64,000 nt of DNA, from assembly GCA_017466885.1 (NCBI GenBank), contig JAFTTH010000002.1:248001-312000 (forward strand). The letters run 5' to 3'. Of the stretch, positions 51,192-61,000 are shown in pieces (the first letter of the stretch is position 1; every line of letters begins with the position of its first letter). The position numbers and the translations under genes were made by a program. The notes beneath the pieces are model-generated. The model ran no database searches. It saw nothing but the letters and a program-made list of their open reading frames with translations, and was not told where the DNA came from. Origin of the DNA: Oscillospiraceae bacterium. GTDB taxonomy: Bacteria; Bacillota; Clostridia; Oscillospirales; Ruminococcaceae.

Positions 51192-52220
51192 TTATTCTTC
51201 TGTATAAGTAATGCTCGGCACTTCAAGCCAGTGTGTCCAACCGCCGTCAGCAAGTACTGATCTAATAACACCCTGTTCTGTGCCGTAGGCTTCAACGACA
51301 TTTCCATCGCCGATATAAATGCCGATGTGTCCGTCCTTCCATACGGCGAGTCCGGGTGTTTCGGGAATGGTAGATATTTCTCCTTTGACCGTTGCTGCAT
51401 CGTACATGCCGTTGGCACTCCAATCTTGCATATTGTTTGCACCAATAACGGTTTCTTGACTTACCGTGTTGAACCAACCGTAACCTTTGATAAGGCCGAC
51501 ACAGTCGGCGGTTCTCTTGCCGAGCCAAGTATCACGGATGAACTGTTCCTTAGTCGCCACCTCATCGGGATACTGTTCCATCTTGGCTGTCAGCATAGAT
51601 TCTGACAGTACCGTTCCGTAAGTGCCGTACACATAACCCCAACCTTTATCAGCGGCATATTCTGCCCACATCACAAGGTCGGTGCTGTTCTTGGTGTTGG
51701 GATCTGTATAGTTTGAGGTGTCGATATAGGCGTTTCGGATGTTGGACATTACGTTGGTGAAATCCTGAGCCGTTATACTTGTGCCGAAAGCGGAATTAAC
51801 GGCAGTGATTAACTGTTCATCGGTTTGCTCCCCAGCAAAGCACCCCACGAGCTTATCCACGAACCCGTCTTCCGCAGAGTGAGACGAAAGCGCAAGCACA
51901 TAAAGCACTTGCGCCTCCGTTACTCTTTGGTTGCCGTAACCGGCGTTTGTCATTCCGTCTTCAATGCCATACATCGTATCCTCAATGCCTTGGAGCATAG
52001 CCTGTTCTTCAGCGGATAGGTTTTGTACTATCATCTCTTGCATTCGGTCGGGATCTATCTCCACATCACCGTTCAGCACACCGATTATTACTCCAAGCGG
52101 AAGTAAAATAATGATGATAATACCGAGCACCACACCAAGCACAAACTTGAGCGCCTTTTCATCCGTGAGAATATAGACAATGACTTTTTTCGCAACAGCG
52201 GCTACAGCAGGTGCTGCCAT
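51192..52220 (-). CDS. Conjugative lytic enzyme with NlpC/P60-like domain
   Basis: 342 residues. N-terminal transmembrane helix (FVLGVVLGIIIIILLPLGVI), then a soluble region (EQAMLQGIEDTMYGIEDGMT) and a C-terminal NlpC/P60-type peptidase: GKRTADCVGLIKGYGWFN (Cys), DGHIGIYIGDGNVVEAYG (His). A VirB1/Tcp-type cell-wall hydrolase that opens peptidoglycan for the secretion channel. Its start overlaps the VirB4 stop. Catalytic Cys and His are both present. Confidence 0.87.
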   Translation of the reverse strand: MAAPAVAAVAKKVIVYILTDEKALKFVLGVVLGIIIIILLPLGVIIGVLNGDVEIDPDRMQEMIVQNLSAEEQAMLQGIEDTMYGIEDGMTNAGYGNQRVTEAQVLYVLALSSHSAEDGFVDKLVGCFAGEQTDEQLITAVNSAFGTSITAQDFTNVMSNIRNAYIDTSNYTDPNTKNSTDLVMWAEYAADKGWGYVYGTYGTVLSESMLTAKMEQYPDEVATKEQFIRDTWLGKRTADCVGLIKGYGWFNTVSQETVIGANNMQDWSANGMYDAATVKGEISTIPETPGLAVWKDGHIGIYIGDGNVVEAYGTEQGVIRSVLADGGWTHWLEVPSITYTEE

Positions 52221-54052
52221 TAGCGACCACCAGCCTTGCCGAAGAGTGCCGATTTATAATCGGGTGCAATTACCTGCAAGAGATATCGCTCATTGCCGCA
52301 ACGGTAAAGACAAGTACCGCGTTCCGGGTATTTGATGAGTTCAAACTCACTCGCTTCTACCTGCAAGGCATCCATATATTCCTTCGGATTGATCTGACCT
52401 GCATTGAACAGGAACTGATGCGTAGGAATACTGAACAACGGTTTGGTAAACTCACGGATGGACGGAATCAAGAAGTCCTCAATGTTCTGCGATGCAAGGA
52501 TTATGGAAGAGTCCTTCTTTCTCACTCGCTTCATTGCATTTCGGATATACTCAATTGCCGTCATATTCGTTAAGAATAAATACAACTCATCAATGGATGC
52601 GGCGGTATTGCCCTTGCCGAGCAACTGATTACTCATAAAAGATAGAATATTGAATAGCATTGCATCCTTGAGGCGCTTGTTTGTATCCATGAGACCTTTG
52701 ACACCGAACACAAGAAAAGCATCGTCAACGATATTTGTGTGACCATTGAAATACTTGGATTCTGCACCGACACACATGGAGTTGATTCCGAGGCACACCT
52801 CTTGCAGAGTTTCCTCGGTATAGAGGTATTTTCTCTGTCTGTCGTATGTCATAAATTCTTCCTCGCAGAGCTTATAAAAGTCGCTCATGATAGGATAGTC
52901 GGTTGGTTTCAGCTTACTGTAGTCGGTGGTGTCGGTAATGCCAAACCTTGCATACAGTTTTGAGAGCAGAATCTCAATCGTATCAATCTGCGCATCGGTA
53001 AAATCCTTATAACTTCTAAAAAAGTCTTTAAGGAAAGCGATGTGCTGACTAAGCCTTGTCACCTTGCGGAAGGCTTCGGGAGCAGACAAGTCGCTTTCAT
53101 CCGCGCCGTCCGTCCACGCCTTCGGTTCAAGAGGATTGATGGTGTGTTCACCCGAAAGGAAATCCACATAACAACCACCGAGGCTTGCACACAAGTCCTC
53201 ATACTCACTTTCGGGATCGAGACAGATAATGTGCTTTCCTGATTCCCGGATATTTGTGAGCAGAAGTTTAAGCAGATACGATTTACCCTGTCCCGAGTTA
53301 CCGAGAATAAGGATATTACTCGTTGTCTTGTCCTCTGCCCTGCGGTCAAAGTCTACAAGTATATTTGTGCCGAATTTATCGCGGCCGATATAGATGCCTT
53401 TGGGATCTGTCTTACCCGAAAAGTTAAAGGGATAAAGATTCGCCACGCTTGACACCGGAAGCACTCGTTCATACTGTGCGCCGAATTGATTTGCGCCCAC
53501 AGGCAGAACAGAAAGAAAGCCTTCTTTTTGACGAAGGGTTAATCTGTCCACCGAGATTTTGGAGCGTGTAAGTTCCATTGCGATTTCGCTTTGGAGTTCA
53601 CGAAGTGCATCCATGCTCTTGGCGTTCAATTCAATGAACACTGAACAATGCAACAGACACTCTCTGTTCTTGCGAAGGTTCGCAAGCATTTCAATAACGT
53701 CTTGCAGATTGCCTTCAGCTTCGATGGTTTCGTTTACATCGTTACCCGTGGACTTCATCTTATTTCTGCGTGTGGCATTTTGAATAATCTTCCTCTGTTC
53801 GAGAGGTTCAACAAGCCTGTGATAAATTCGGAGCGTAACACCGTTTCTATCTGCAAGCTGCGACAAAATTGCCTGTTCCTCAGTAGAAGGCGGATACTCA
53901 CGGATTACCCATGCGCATCGGTAACTGTCACCGACAATATAATGGTCGGTGAAGAACTTGACGGTGCCGGGCAGGATACAGTCGAAGAAGTCTTTTGTGC
54001 GAATTTCCTCTACTTGTTCGGGTGTCAGTTCTTTGGGTTTTCTTTTAGCCAT
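52220..54052 (-). CDS. VirB4-type secretion ATPase
   Basis: About 610 residues from the ATG at 54052 (AAGGAGG about 12 nt upstream; the frame continues to 54109 but overlaps the sortase gene). N-terminal region: FFDCILPGTVKFFTDHYIVG; GNLQDVIEMLANLRKNRECL. Core: Walker A NILILGNSGQGKSYLLKLLL, Walker B region AASIDELYLFLTNMTAIEYI, KDSSIILASQNIEDFLI, SIPTHQFLFNAGQ. VirB4/TrsE powers pilus assembly and DNA translocation. Cotranscribed with the lytic enzyme and sortase. Confidence 0.92.
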   Translation of the reverse strand: MAKRKPKELTPEQVEEIRTKDFFDCILPGTVKFFTDHYIVGDSYRCAWVIREYPPSTEEQAILSQLADRNGVTLRIYHRLVEPLEQRKIIQNATRRNKMKSTGNDVNETIEAEGNLQDVIEMLANLRKNRECLLHCSVFIELNAKSMDALRELQSEIAMELTRSKISVDRLTLRQKEGFLSVLPVGANQFGAQYERVLPVSSVANLYPFNFSGKTDPKGIYIGRDKFGTNILVDFDRRAEDKTTSNILILGNSGQGKSYLLKLLLTNIRESGKHIICLDPESEYEDLCASLGGCYVDFLSGEHTINPLEPKAWTDGADESDLSAPEAFRKVTRLSQHIAFLKDFFRSYKDFTDAQIDTIEILLSKLYARFGITDTTDYSKLKPTDYPIMSDFYKLCEEEFMTYDRQRKYLYTEETLQEVCLGINSMCVGAESKYFNGHTNIVDDAFLVFGVKGLMDTNKRLKDAMLFNILSFMSNQLLGKGNTAASIDELYLFLTNMTAIEYIRNAMKRVRKKDSSIILASQNIEDFLIPSIREFTKPLFSIPTHQFLFNAGQINPKEYMDALQVEASEFELIKYPERGTCLYRCGNERYLLQVIAPDYKSALFGKAGGR

Positions 54053-54053
54053 A

Positions 54054-54737
54054 TTAGGTCGTAACCTCCTTTGCAATAATGAGTAGACGGTCGCTCTTTG
54101 CACTGCCATAACAAGTGGACAATGCGAGAATGCGACCGTCTGTTGAATTAATTTGGTTGTACCTTTCGTCTGAGATATTTGTTCGTATCACATCGTTTAC
54201 CTCAAACAAAAAGACACCGTCTGCCGTTTGAAACTCAATTGTTTTATGAGCTTCTCGAAAGTCGGTGTCGAGGTACTTTTTAAGATCGGAGAACATTGTT
54301 CCGTTCTTCATGTTGTGTCCGTATATGATGAGGTTGCCGTCTTGCAAACTGCACCTTCCGTCAAGAAACGGCACACCCGACTGACTATATTTCTTTTCAA
54401 AACTCAGTCGCAGATATTTCTGCGGATTATCGGGTGTGTGCATCACGGGATAGTTGATGTTTGTGCCGTCAATAAAAATCCACCCGATACAGTCTGCATT
54501 CTGTTCGAGGACAGGTGCGATGTTTCGGGTGCTTTCAGTTTCGGATTTCTTTTCATCGGTTTCTTCCGCGCTAACCGTTTCATCGGGAATTGTAGGTGTA
54601 TTAACAAGTTCGGCAATGATTTGAAAGTCTTCTTTTTCTTTCTGCTGTATGTTAATCGTCTGCACGATCTTAAACACAGCGACGGCAAGCGCCGCCGACA
54701 ACAGAAGAGATAAAATTATGCTAATCTTCCTCATCAT
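54054..54737 (-). CDS. srtB: Class B sortase
   Basis: 227 residues. N-terminal transmembrane anchor (SIILSLLLSAALAVAVFKIV), then the sortase domain: CIGWIFIDGTNINYPVMHTP, LIIYGHNMKNGTMFSDLKKY (His), ILALSTCYGSAKSDRLLIIA (Cys in LSTC, Arg in SDRL). A long DF-type insert and the region before the His fit class B. It probably attaches the CnaB adhesin (58027-63288, sorting motif SPQTG) to the wall. Encoded within the conjugation module, as in other Gram-positive ICEs. Confidence 0.9.
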   Translation of the reverse strand: MMRKISIILSLLLSAALAVAVFKIVQTINIQQKEKEDFQIIAELVNTPTIPDETVSAEETDEKKSETESTRNIAPVLEQNADCIGWIFIDGTNINYPVMHTPDNPQKYLRLSFEKKYSQSGVPFLDGRCSLQDGNLIIYGHNMKNGTMFSDLKKYLDTDFREAHKTIEFQTADGVFLFEVNDVIRTNISDERYNQINSTDGRILALSTCYGSAKSDRLLIIAKEVTT

Positions 54738-55323
54738 CGTCCGTCACCTCAAAGAACTGTTCCCCATCCACATCCGGCATGTGTTCGCCGTTCATGGAAG
54801 CATCGAAGTACAGAGCAAGGAAACGCTTGATTTCGTCCTTCTTCAGTCTGTGTGTTTCGAAGCCTTGTTCGGTGATGGTCTGCTCGATGCTGTTTGCCGT
54901 TCTGAACACCTGCGAGGGTTTCATCTTCTTGCATCTTGCGATGAAGAGGAACTGTCGAGCCGTTGCCATTTCCATTTGGATTTGGTCGAGGAACTCAATA
55001 TCCTTTTTGATGAGCTTTCTCACCTTGGGATTGGTTTCCTCATCGGTTCTGTCGTGCAGATATGCCTTATTGTCATCGAAGCACTCAGACGAGTCTGTGC
55101 AGGTAATTTCAATATCGGGAATGGACGACAACACCATCATTAAATGGCGTATCTTAATCTCAATATTGATATGAGATAAAACCGAGATATTGGTCGGCGC
55201 CACCTGATAAAAAAGCAGTTCGCCTTTGTTGGTGGCGAGACCGTATTTCGTAAATGTTTTGACTCCCATTAAATCCTGCACGGAATGTCCTTTTCTCTTT
55301 TTCTGTGTGGTATCCTTTGCCAC
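54721..55323 (-). CDS. Conjugation protein adjacent to PrgI and VirB4
   Basis: About 200 residues from a GTG at 55323 preceded by a perfect GGAGGTGA. KTFTKYGLATNKGELLFYQV, INIEIKIRHLMMVLSSIPDI, DIEFLDQIQMEMATARQFLF, ARCKKMKPSQVFRTANSIEQ. In related ICEs a gene here, between PrgI and VirB4, is annotated as a conjugal transfer protein and may be an N-terminal VirB4-like domain protein. Its start lies 6 nt after the end of prgI and its end overlaps the sortase gene. Role inferred from position. Confidence 0.72.
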   Translation of the reverse strand: MAKDTTQKKRKGHSVQDLMGVKTFTKYGLATNKGELLFYQVAPTNISVLSHINIEIKIRHLMMVLSSIPDIEITCTDSSECFDDNKAYLHDRTDEETNPKVRKLIKKDIEFLDQIQMEMATARQFLFIARCKKMKPSQVFRTANSIEQTITEQGFETHRLKKDEIKRFLALYFDASMNGEHMPDVDGEQFFEVTDDDEED

Positions 55324-55328
55324 TGTAA

Positions 55329-55589
55329 TCACCTCCATTCATAGTACTGCTGTGTGGATATAAAATACTTCACAGCGTATCGGATAAAATCGAGGATGGT
55401 AGTTTCGTCCATCCTGATTGTCAAAAAGCCATAACACAAGGTTGCGGCGGCAGGAATTGCAAATCCTGTATTCACCAAAATGATGATGGATAACAAAGCT
55501 GCAATACCCATTATCATAAAATCTTTCAGACTCCAAAGCCACAGATTTGCTGTGGCTTTAAGATTCTGAGGGTAAAGATATTGTGTCAT
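55329..55589 (-). CDS. PrgI-family membrane protein (VirB3-like)
   Basis: 86 residues with two closely spaced transmembrane helices: LKDFMIMGIAALLSIIILVN and TGFAIPAAATLCYGFLTIRM, then ILDFIRYAVKYFISTQQYYE. This is the PrgI/TcpE pattern of small inner-membrane channel proteins. Located directly upstream of the VirB4 region, as in pCF10- and Tn916-type systems. Confidence 0.85.
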   Translation of the reverse strand: MTQYLYPQNLKATANLWLWSLKDFMIMGIAALLSIIILVNTGFAIPAAATLCYGFLTIRMDETTILDFIRYAVKYFISTQQYYEWR

Positions 55590-55976
55590 TTACATACCTC
55601 CCATAGTTTGATCTTCTGTTGAACCGGGATCCAAGCAAAATTCGATAGGTGTTTGTCCATGTTCTTCTTGGATTTTCTGCGTAATCATATCCTTGATGAG
55701 TTTGGCTTCAGCTTCAGTCGGTGTGTAATAAAAAGTTTCATTTTTATCGTCCGTGCTGATAACACATTCAACGGTAAGAAAGTCGCTGCACGGATTATAA
55801 ATACCGTACATGTTCACCCACTCACCTGCCTCGGAGTCGAGGTTTAGATTGAACTTTTTATTCACATCAAACAGCGTTTCCAAGTATGCCACTATCTGTT
55901 GGCCGTTCTCGTCATCTATTTGGATATCACGGTCGACATACATGTCCTCTCTTTCGAGTTCGAGATTAGCTTTCAT
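55590..55976 (-). CDS. Hypothetical protein (128 aa)
   Basis: 128 residues, very acidic: LELEREDMYVDRDIQIDDEN, VAYLETLFDVNKKFNLNLDS, EGEWVNMYGIYNPCSDFLTV (approximate), YYTPTEAEAKLIKDMITQKI. No known motif. Ends 1 nt before prgI, so it belongs to the secretion operon. Possibly a cytoplasmic regulator or assembly factor. Confidence 0.65.
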   Translation of the reverse strand: MKANLELEREDMYVDRDIQIDDENGQQIVAYLETLFDVNKKFNLNLDSEAGEWVNMYGIYNPCSDFLTVECVISTDDKNETFYYTPTEAEAKLIKDMITQKIQEEHGQTPIEFCLDPGSTEDQTMGGM

Positions 55977-55988
55977 ATCACACCGTCC

Positions 55989-56921
55989 TTATTTCGCTTT
56001 TGCCAGTGAACGTGTAAGGTTGACCGCAGTCGAAGATGCGTGTACAACGCTCATCATATTCACTCTGACACTGGTATCCAAGCCGAACTGCTGTGCAATC
56101 TTCGGCACTTCGTTAGCTGCAAGCATAATGCCGAGTCCGAGCAACATGTTTGACGGGAATGTCATCAGTCCGAGGTAGAGCAAGGTTGTCTGCATAAACG
56201 CCGTTAAGCAGATAGCGGCTACCTGCTTTATCCACTGCACAAAGCCGTCCGTATATCCTCTCGGCACGGAGAACATATAGAGTGCGCCGACCGACATCTG
56301 CACGAGCAAAATGCCACCGCGCTTGATGTTCTGAAAGAATATCTTTATTACGCAGTAGGCAAATGCGATCATACAGAGCAAGGACATGAGTCCTAATTGC
56401 GAGGACATGTTGCCGGCAAAGAAACTGCCCACCAACACACCTTTCGCCGTGATGCCCAACTCAAAGGACTGGCTTGCGCCACCGAGAGCTGCAAGATCGT
56501 GAGCAAAGGTGTTTTGTAGTGTTATACAGAACTTATACAGCTCTATCGGGACTACGCCTATCAGAGAACAGGCAAAGAAACCTTTGAGGATATTGAGTGC
56601 GGTGGTTTTGGGACTGGCTCGACCGTTTTGATACTCGATTGCAACATCGAATATCGCCACAACCAAGCCAGCCACAAAAAGCGACCACCCAAACAGCGTA
56701 AACAGTTTGACGGTTGCTTGTACCCACGCCAAGTCAAAGATTTCCGCGCCCATATTTCCCATCAGTTCAAAGAAGTCGGCTATGGCATCGTAAACAATCT
56801 CATAGAGCCAAGCGAGCATAGCCTCGAATATACTGTTGGCAAGTGCTTCGCTGATTCCTTCAAAAGTACCACCGATGGCATCACCTATGCCACCGATAAT
56901 ATCTCCGAGCCATTCAAACAT
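55989..56921 (-). CDS. DUF6045/TrbL-like channel protein (VirB6-like)
   Basis: 310 residues with an amphipathic N terminus (GDIIGGIGDAIGGTFEGISE) and six or more transmembrane helices (LFTLFGWSLFVAGLVVAIFD; ALNILKGFFACSLIGVVPIE; LGLMSLLCMIAFAYCVIKIF; QTTLLYLGLMTFPSNMLLGL). This matches the DUF6045 (CD0411-like) proteins that act as the VirB6/TrbL-type channel core in clostridial ICEs. Position between VirB2-like and PrgI genes agrees. Confidence 0.87.
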   Translation of the reverse strand: MFEWLGDIIGGIGDAIGGTFEGISEALANSIFEAMLAWLYEIVYDAIADFFELMGNMGAEIFDLAWVQATVKLFTLFGWSLFVAGLVVAIFDVAIEYQNGRASPKTTALNILKGFFACSLIGVVPIELYKFCITLQNTFAHDLAALGGASQSFELGITAKGVLVGSFFAGNMSSQLGLMSLLCMIAFAYCVIKIFFQNIKRGGILLVQMSVGALYMFSVPRGYTDGFVQWIKQVAAICLTAFMQTTLLYLGLMTFPSNMLLGLGIMLAANEVPKIAQQFGLDTSVRVNMMSVVHASSTAVNLTRSLAKAK

Positions 56922-56937
56922 AAGCCATTAACCTCCT

Positions 56938-57345
56938 TTACTTGAACTGCATAGCAAGGCTGTTTTCCTGAAACATCTCAACGTAATCAAGAACGGTATC
57001 CGAAATCTGAGCCTTTTCGGAAATCGTCAGCGGCGTATACCAATATGCCTTACCGACACATTCTTCCCACATATACGGATTGACTTTGTCAGAACATCGC
57101 GTCATTTTTGTACCGATGATATCGCCGAAAAGCATCGTTTCCTTATCAACTACACCGTCTGTTCGGTTGAGAATTGAGATTTGAATTGCATCATAGTGCT
57201 TGGATATATTGGTGGAGATAAACTGCGCTTTTACAAGCAGGTCATCGTCCAGTTTGCCAAGCATGGTTTTTCCGACAAACTTGGCATCGCTGATGCTCTC
57301 AGCGTTACCAAACATTTGACGGAGTTCGCCTTCAAAAAAGTTCAT
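56938..57345 (-). CDS. Hypothetical conjugation-module protein (135 aa)
   Basis: 135 residues: NFFEGELRQMFGNAESISDA, VGKTMLGKLDDDLLVKAQFI, LNRTDGVVDKETMLFGDIIG, YTPLTISEKAQISDTVLDYV. Soluble, helical, no recognised motif. Lies 12 nt after the VirB2-like gene and 16 nt before the DUF6045 gene, all on the minus strand. Function unknown. Confidence 0.65.
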   Translation of the reverse strand: MNFFEGELRQMFGNAESISDAKFVGKTMLGKLDDDLLVKAQFISTNISKHYDAIQISILNRTDGVVDKETMLFGDIIGTKMTRCSDKVNPYMWEECVGKAYWYTPLTISEKAQISDTVLDYVEMFQENSLAMQFK

Positions 57346-57357
57346 GCCGACACCTCC

Positions 57358-57690
57358 TTAGATAATCGTCCAGATATAAAGGGGTGCGGTAAGAGTAAAG
57401 ATCAGACAGGCGAACAAAATCGCAGGTGCGGTAAACTCAAACTGACCGTGCTTTCTGTAGTCGAAGTATGCCGTACCAACCTTCACGAAGAAGAGAATGG
57501 CGAGGATCATATCCACTACGGGAAAGACCACGTTGTTAACTACTGTCTTCACCTGTTCCTTTGCGGTATTCCACGTGCTTTCAATAGCACCTGCCACATC
57601 TCCGGCTGCAAAGGCAGTCATTGAAAAAGCAGACAGGATGATTGTCACCATTGCGACACAGAGAAGAATTCTTACAATTTTCTTATTCAT
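57358..57690 (-). CDS. DUF3852-like (VirB2-type pilin) protein
   Basis: 110 residues from the ATG at 57690 (GGAGG 8 nt upstream). Signal-like N terminus (ILLCVAMVTIILSAFSMTAF) with AFA-AG cleavage site, then SVGDVAGAIESTWNTAKEQV (approximate), two further helices (VVFPVVDMILAILFFVKVGT; AILFACLIFTLTAPLYIWTI). DUF3852 proteins are the small hydrophobic pilin-like subunits of these ICEs. Overlaps the upstream DUF7768-like gene by 8 nt. Confidence 0.82.
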   Translation of the reverse strand: MNKKIVRILLCVAMVTIILSAFSMTAFAAGDVAGAIESTWNTAKEQVKTVVNNVVFPVVDMILAILFFVKVGTAYFDYRKHGQFEFTAPAILFACLIFTLTAPLYIWTII

Positions 57691-58027
57691 GCTTAATACC
57701 TCCAATTTTCTTACGGATTTCTTTTTCGCTTACATAACGGGTTTTAATGTTGAGGTGTTTGCAGAACTGTAATTCCTGTTTCATCCCCTCTGTAATGTCC
57801 TGACCGAACACCCACAGTTCATCGCAAAACCAAAGCATACCGAGTCCAGCGGCTAACCCGATTTCTCTTTCTGTCTGATCGTTATCATCAAGGCAGAGTG
57901 CATAAAAATGTGGCACGACCGGAGCCGTGCCACACATTAATGCGTATCGGGTATATCGCTTTACTCTTTCGAGGTTACTTTCAACATCACCACCGAGAGG
58001 GGCGCAGATATACACCTTTTTCATCAT
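57683..58027 (-). CDS. DUF4406/DUF7768-like protein (nucleoside deoxyribosyltransferase fold)
   Basis: 114 residues: KKVYICAPLGGDVESNLERV, YALMCGTAPVVPHFYALCLD, DQTEREIGLAAGLGMLWFCD, WVFGQDITEGMKQELQFCKH. The APLxGD, PHF and GQDITEGM motifs place it with nucleoside 2-deoxyribosyltransferase-like domains such as DUF4406/DUF7768, which are widespread in phages and elements. Its start overlaps the end of the adhesin gene by 1 nt. Enzyme activity not established. Confidence 0.75.
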   Translation of the reverse strand: MMKKVYICAPLGGDVESNLERVKRYTRYALMCGTAPVVPHFYALCLDDNDQTEREIGLAAGLGMLWFCDELWVFGQDITEGMKQELQFCKHLNIKTRYVSEKEIRKKIGGIKHE

Positions 58028-61000
58028 TACTCATCCTCATCTTCCTTCTTTCTCTTGAAGCCGATAATTACGGTAGCCACAAGACCGCCGAGTGCAACGG
58101 CTGCAAGACCAATCCAAAAGCCGAGGTTTGAGTTATCTCCGGTCTGAGGACTGTCGGGAACAGGAATCTTCTCATTAGTCATTTCTGCCTTAATGATCTG
58201 ACCGTCTTCCTTGATCTCAAAGGGATATTCCTCAGTATTGGCATAGTAGCCGTCCAAGCACTTGAACTCGGTATAGGTGTACTTGCCATAGCGGAGAGTA
58301 AATTTGGCGATGCCGTTCTCGTCAGTGAAGCCTTCGATTACGGTATTGCCGTCTGCATCTTTGATGCGGAAACCGACATTTGCAAGAGGCTTGCCGTCTG
58401 CAATATCGGTCTTGATGATTTCAAGTTCACCAGTGATAGGCTTATTGGTGAAGAGACCGTCTTCGGTGTTAGCGATTACAATCGTTTCACCGTCAGTGCG
58501 AATCTCGAAATAATAAGCCTTTGTGTCAGCTACGAAGCCAACAGGTGCGGATTCCTCAACGCAGAAGTAGCCACCGTATCGGAGGCCTTCAGCACGGTAA
58601 ACACCTTCGTTATCGGTAAGCTCTGTTACGAACTTATCTTCAGCATCGTATTCGCCGTTAGCATTGGTGTCTGCGTAGATCTTAAAGACTGCGCCACCGA
58701 GCTTGGTGTCGGTCTTTTCGGCATCGACCTTGGTGAGTTCCACATTGCCCTTGATAACCTGATTGGTGAAACCAATGCCAGCCTCGTTTTCAACAGTTAC
58801 CACTTCGCCGTTTACACGGATTTCGAAATAGTAATAGCCATCGTCCTTGAGGAAGCCTTCGGGTGCGGATTTCTCATGGAGGAAGTAGCCGTTATAGCGG
58901 AGCTTCTCATAGGTGTGAACACCGTTTTCGCCCTCAATCATCTCGCCAACGAGCAGGTCGATTTCCTTGTCGAATTCCTTGTTGTTATCCACATCGACAT
59001 AGATTTCAAACACGGCACCGGCAAGGGTGTTTTCGGGATAGTCCTTATCCACCTTGATGGTCTGAACGGAGCCGGTAATGAACTTGTTCTCAACTTCGAT
59101 TTCTACGGTTTCACCGTCTTCATCGATGGTTACCTCGTAGTTGGTTTCGTTAAGAACGAAGGCAGGAGCTGCCTTGATTTCACGAACAATCCACTTGCCG
59201 TAAGGTACATTCTCGAAATAGAAGATACCAATTTCGTTAGATTCACAAGTAAGGATTGCTGTTTCATCAGTGAACTCGGTTTCATCTGCACGGAAGAGAC
59301 CGAACAATGCACCGCAGATGGTGAAGCCGTCTTCGTCAATCTTCTTGCCGACAATGTCGCCACGAAGGATTTCGTTTTCGATTGCTTCGCCGCCGTTAAC
59401 AGTATCACGGACAGTTTCGGTTTCCTGACCTGCATAGTCGAAGTCCACCTTGAAGGATTCATCGTTCAGTACATAGTGGCAGTCGGTGTGGATTTCCTTG
59501 ACATATACTTTTGCGCCTACGGGAAGGTCTGTCGCAAATACAATGTTACCGTCTTTATCGCAGTATGCGGTTTCGATAAGTGCATCCTTGGGGATGACTT
59601 TGCCGTCAACGGCAGTCATGTCCTCGGCTGCATACATACCGAACTGTACATTGGTAATCTCACCGTTCATACCGATACCGAAGATTTCATCGTTCTCCAT
59701 GGTCTTCTTGAGGTCGATGACCATCTTCTGTCGCTCGTTAGTGAAGGATGCAGAGGTTTCGGTGATCTCCACATGCTCTCCGGCATAGACGAGTTCCACG
59801 CTCACGGGTTCGGTATTAAGCACCATGCCGTAAGGAGCTTTGATTTCACGGATTTCGTATTTGCCAAGATAGAGAGGCTCAGTGGTAGCCTTGCCGTCCT
59901 TACCGGTCGTGATGGTTGCCACTACCTGACCTTTGGTGTATCGGGTAGTACCGTCAAGAGTGATTACATCCTCTACTGCGATTACTTCATAGACTGCGCC
60001 TTCCAAGCCTTTGCTTTCATACACAGGCTGATAGATGCCTTCCTTCTCAACCACAGAGGAGAAGACTTCGCCGAACTTGGAAATGGTGATTGTTCCTTTC
60101 TGCGCGTAGTTCGACTTGACCACAGTTACGAGGTCGGTAGAACCGTCCACCTTGAAGGCTACGGGAGTGCTGTCAAGCACATATCCGAAGCAGGTATTCT
60201 GTTCAATAATTTCATAATTGCCGTAAGGGAGCGCGTAAGGAAGCATGAGTTTTCCGCTTGCATCGGTGTAGTAGATTTCGATGTCCATCGGGGTGGGATA
60301 GTTGATGTGCTGAACCACATATTCACCTGTGTCGGTATTGCGAACCTTGAAACCGATACCGGAGGCAGGGATAACCTTTCCGGTTTCCGCGTCCTTCTTT
60401 ACGATTTCAATTTCAGCTTCAAAGGTGGCGTTGTTAATGAGGTAGCGATAGGTTTTGCCGTCCTCATTGATTCGCACGTCAAATGCCGGCATAAGCTCTT
60501 TGCCTTCGAGACCTTTGGTCTGCTTTACGGTGTAAACACCATAAGGCAACCAGTCGGGAGTTTCGGCATAACCGTATTCATCGGTTACGAGCAATGCTCT
60601 CTCAGTTTCTCTTGCATTCTCATAAGAACCTGCACTCTTGAGGAACACCTCAAAGACTGCGTTTTCTTCGGGATGCTCAATCTGAGTCGAACCATCGTCA
60701 GCGTGTTTGATGATGGAGATCTTGCCACGGATAATCGCTTCATAGACGTCGATATACTCGGTGTTAAGCTCTACGCTGTAATTACCGGGATACGCATCCA
60801 CATAGTAAACGGTGGGATCGAGCAAATAACCTTCACTCGCAGAGATTTCACGGATAGTCCACTCGTTATTGTCACCGCAAGGATAATACTTGGTAATAAA
60901 CCAACCGTTCTTGTCTGTGGTGTAGGTGTCAACGAGGTCACCGTTCTTATACACGCCATATACTGCACCTTCGAGGGTTGCATCGCCCTGAGTTTCTCCG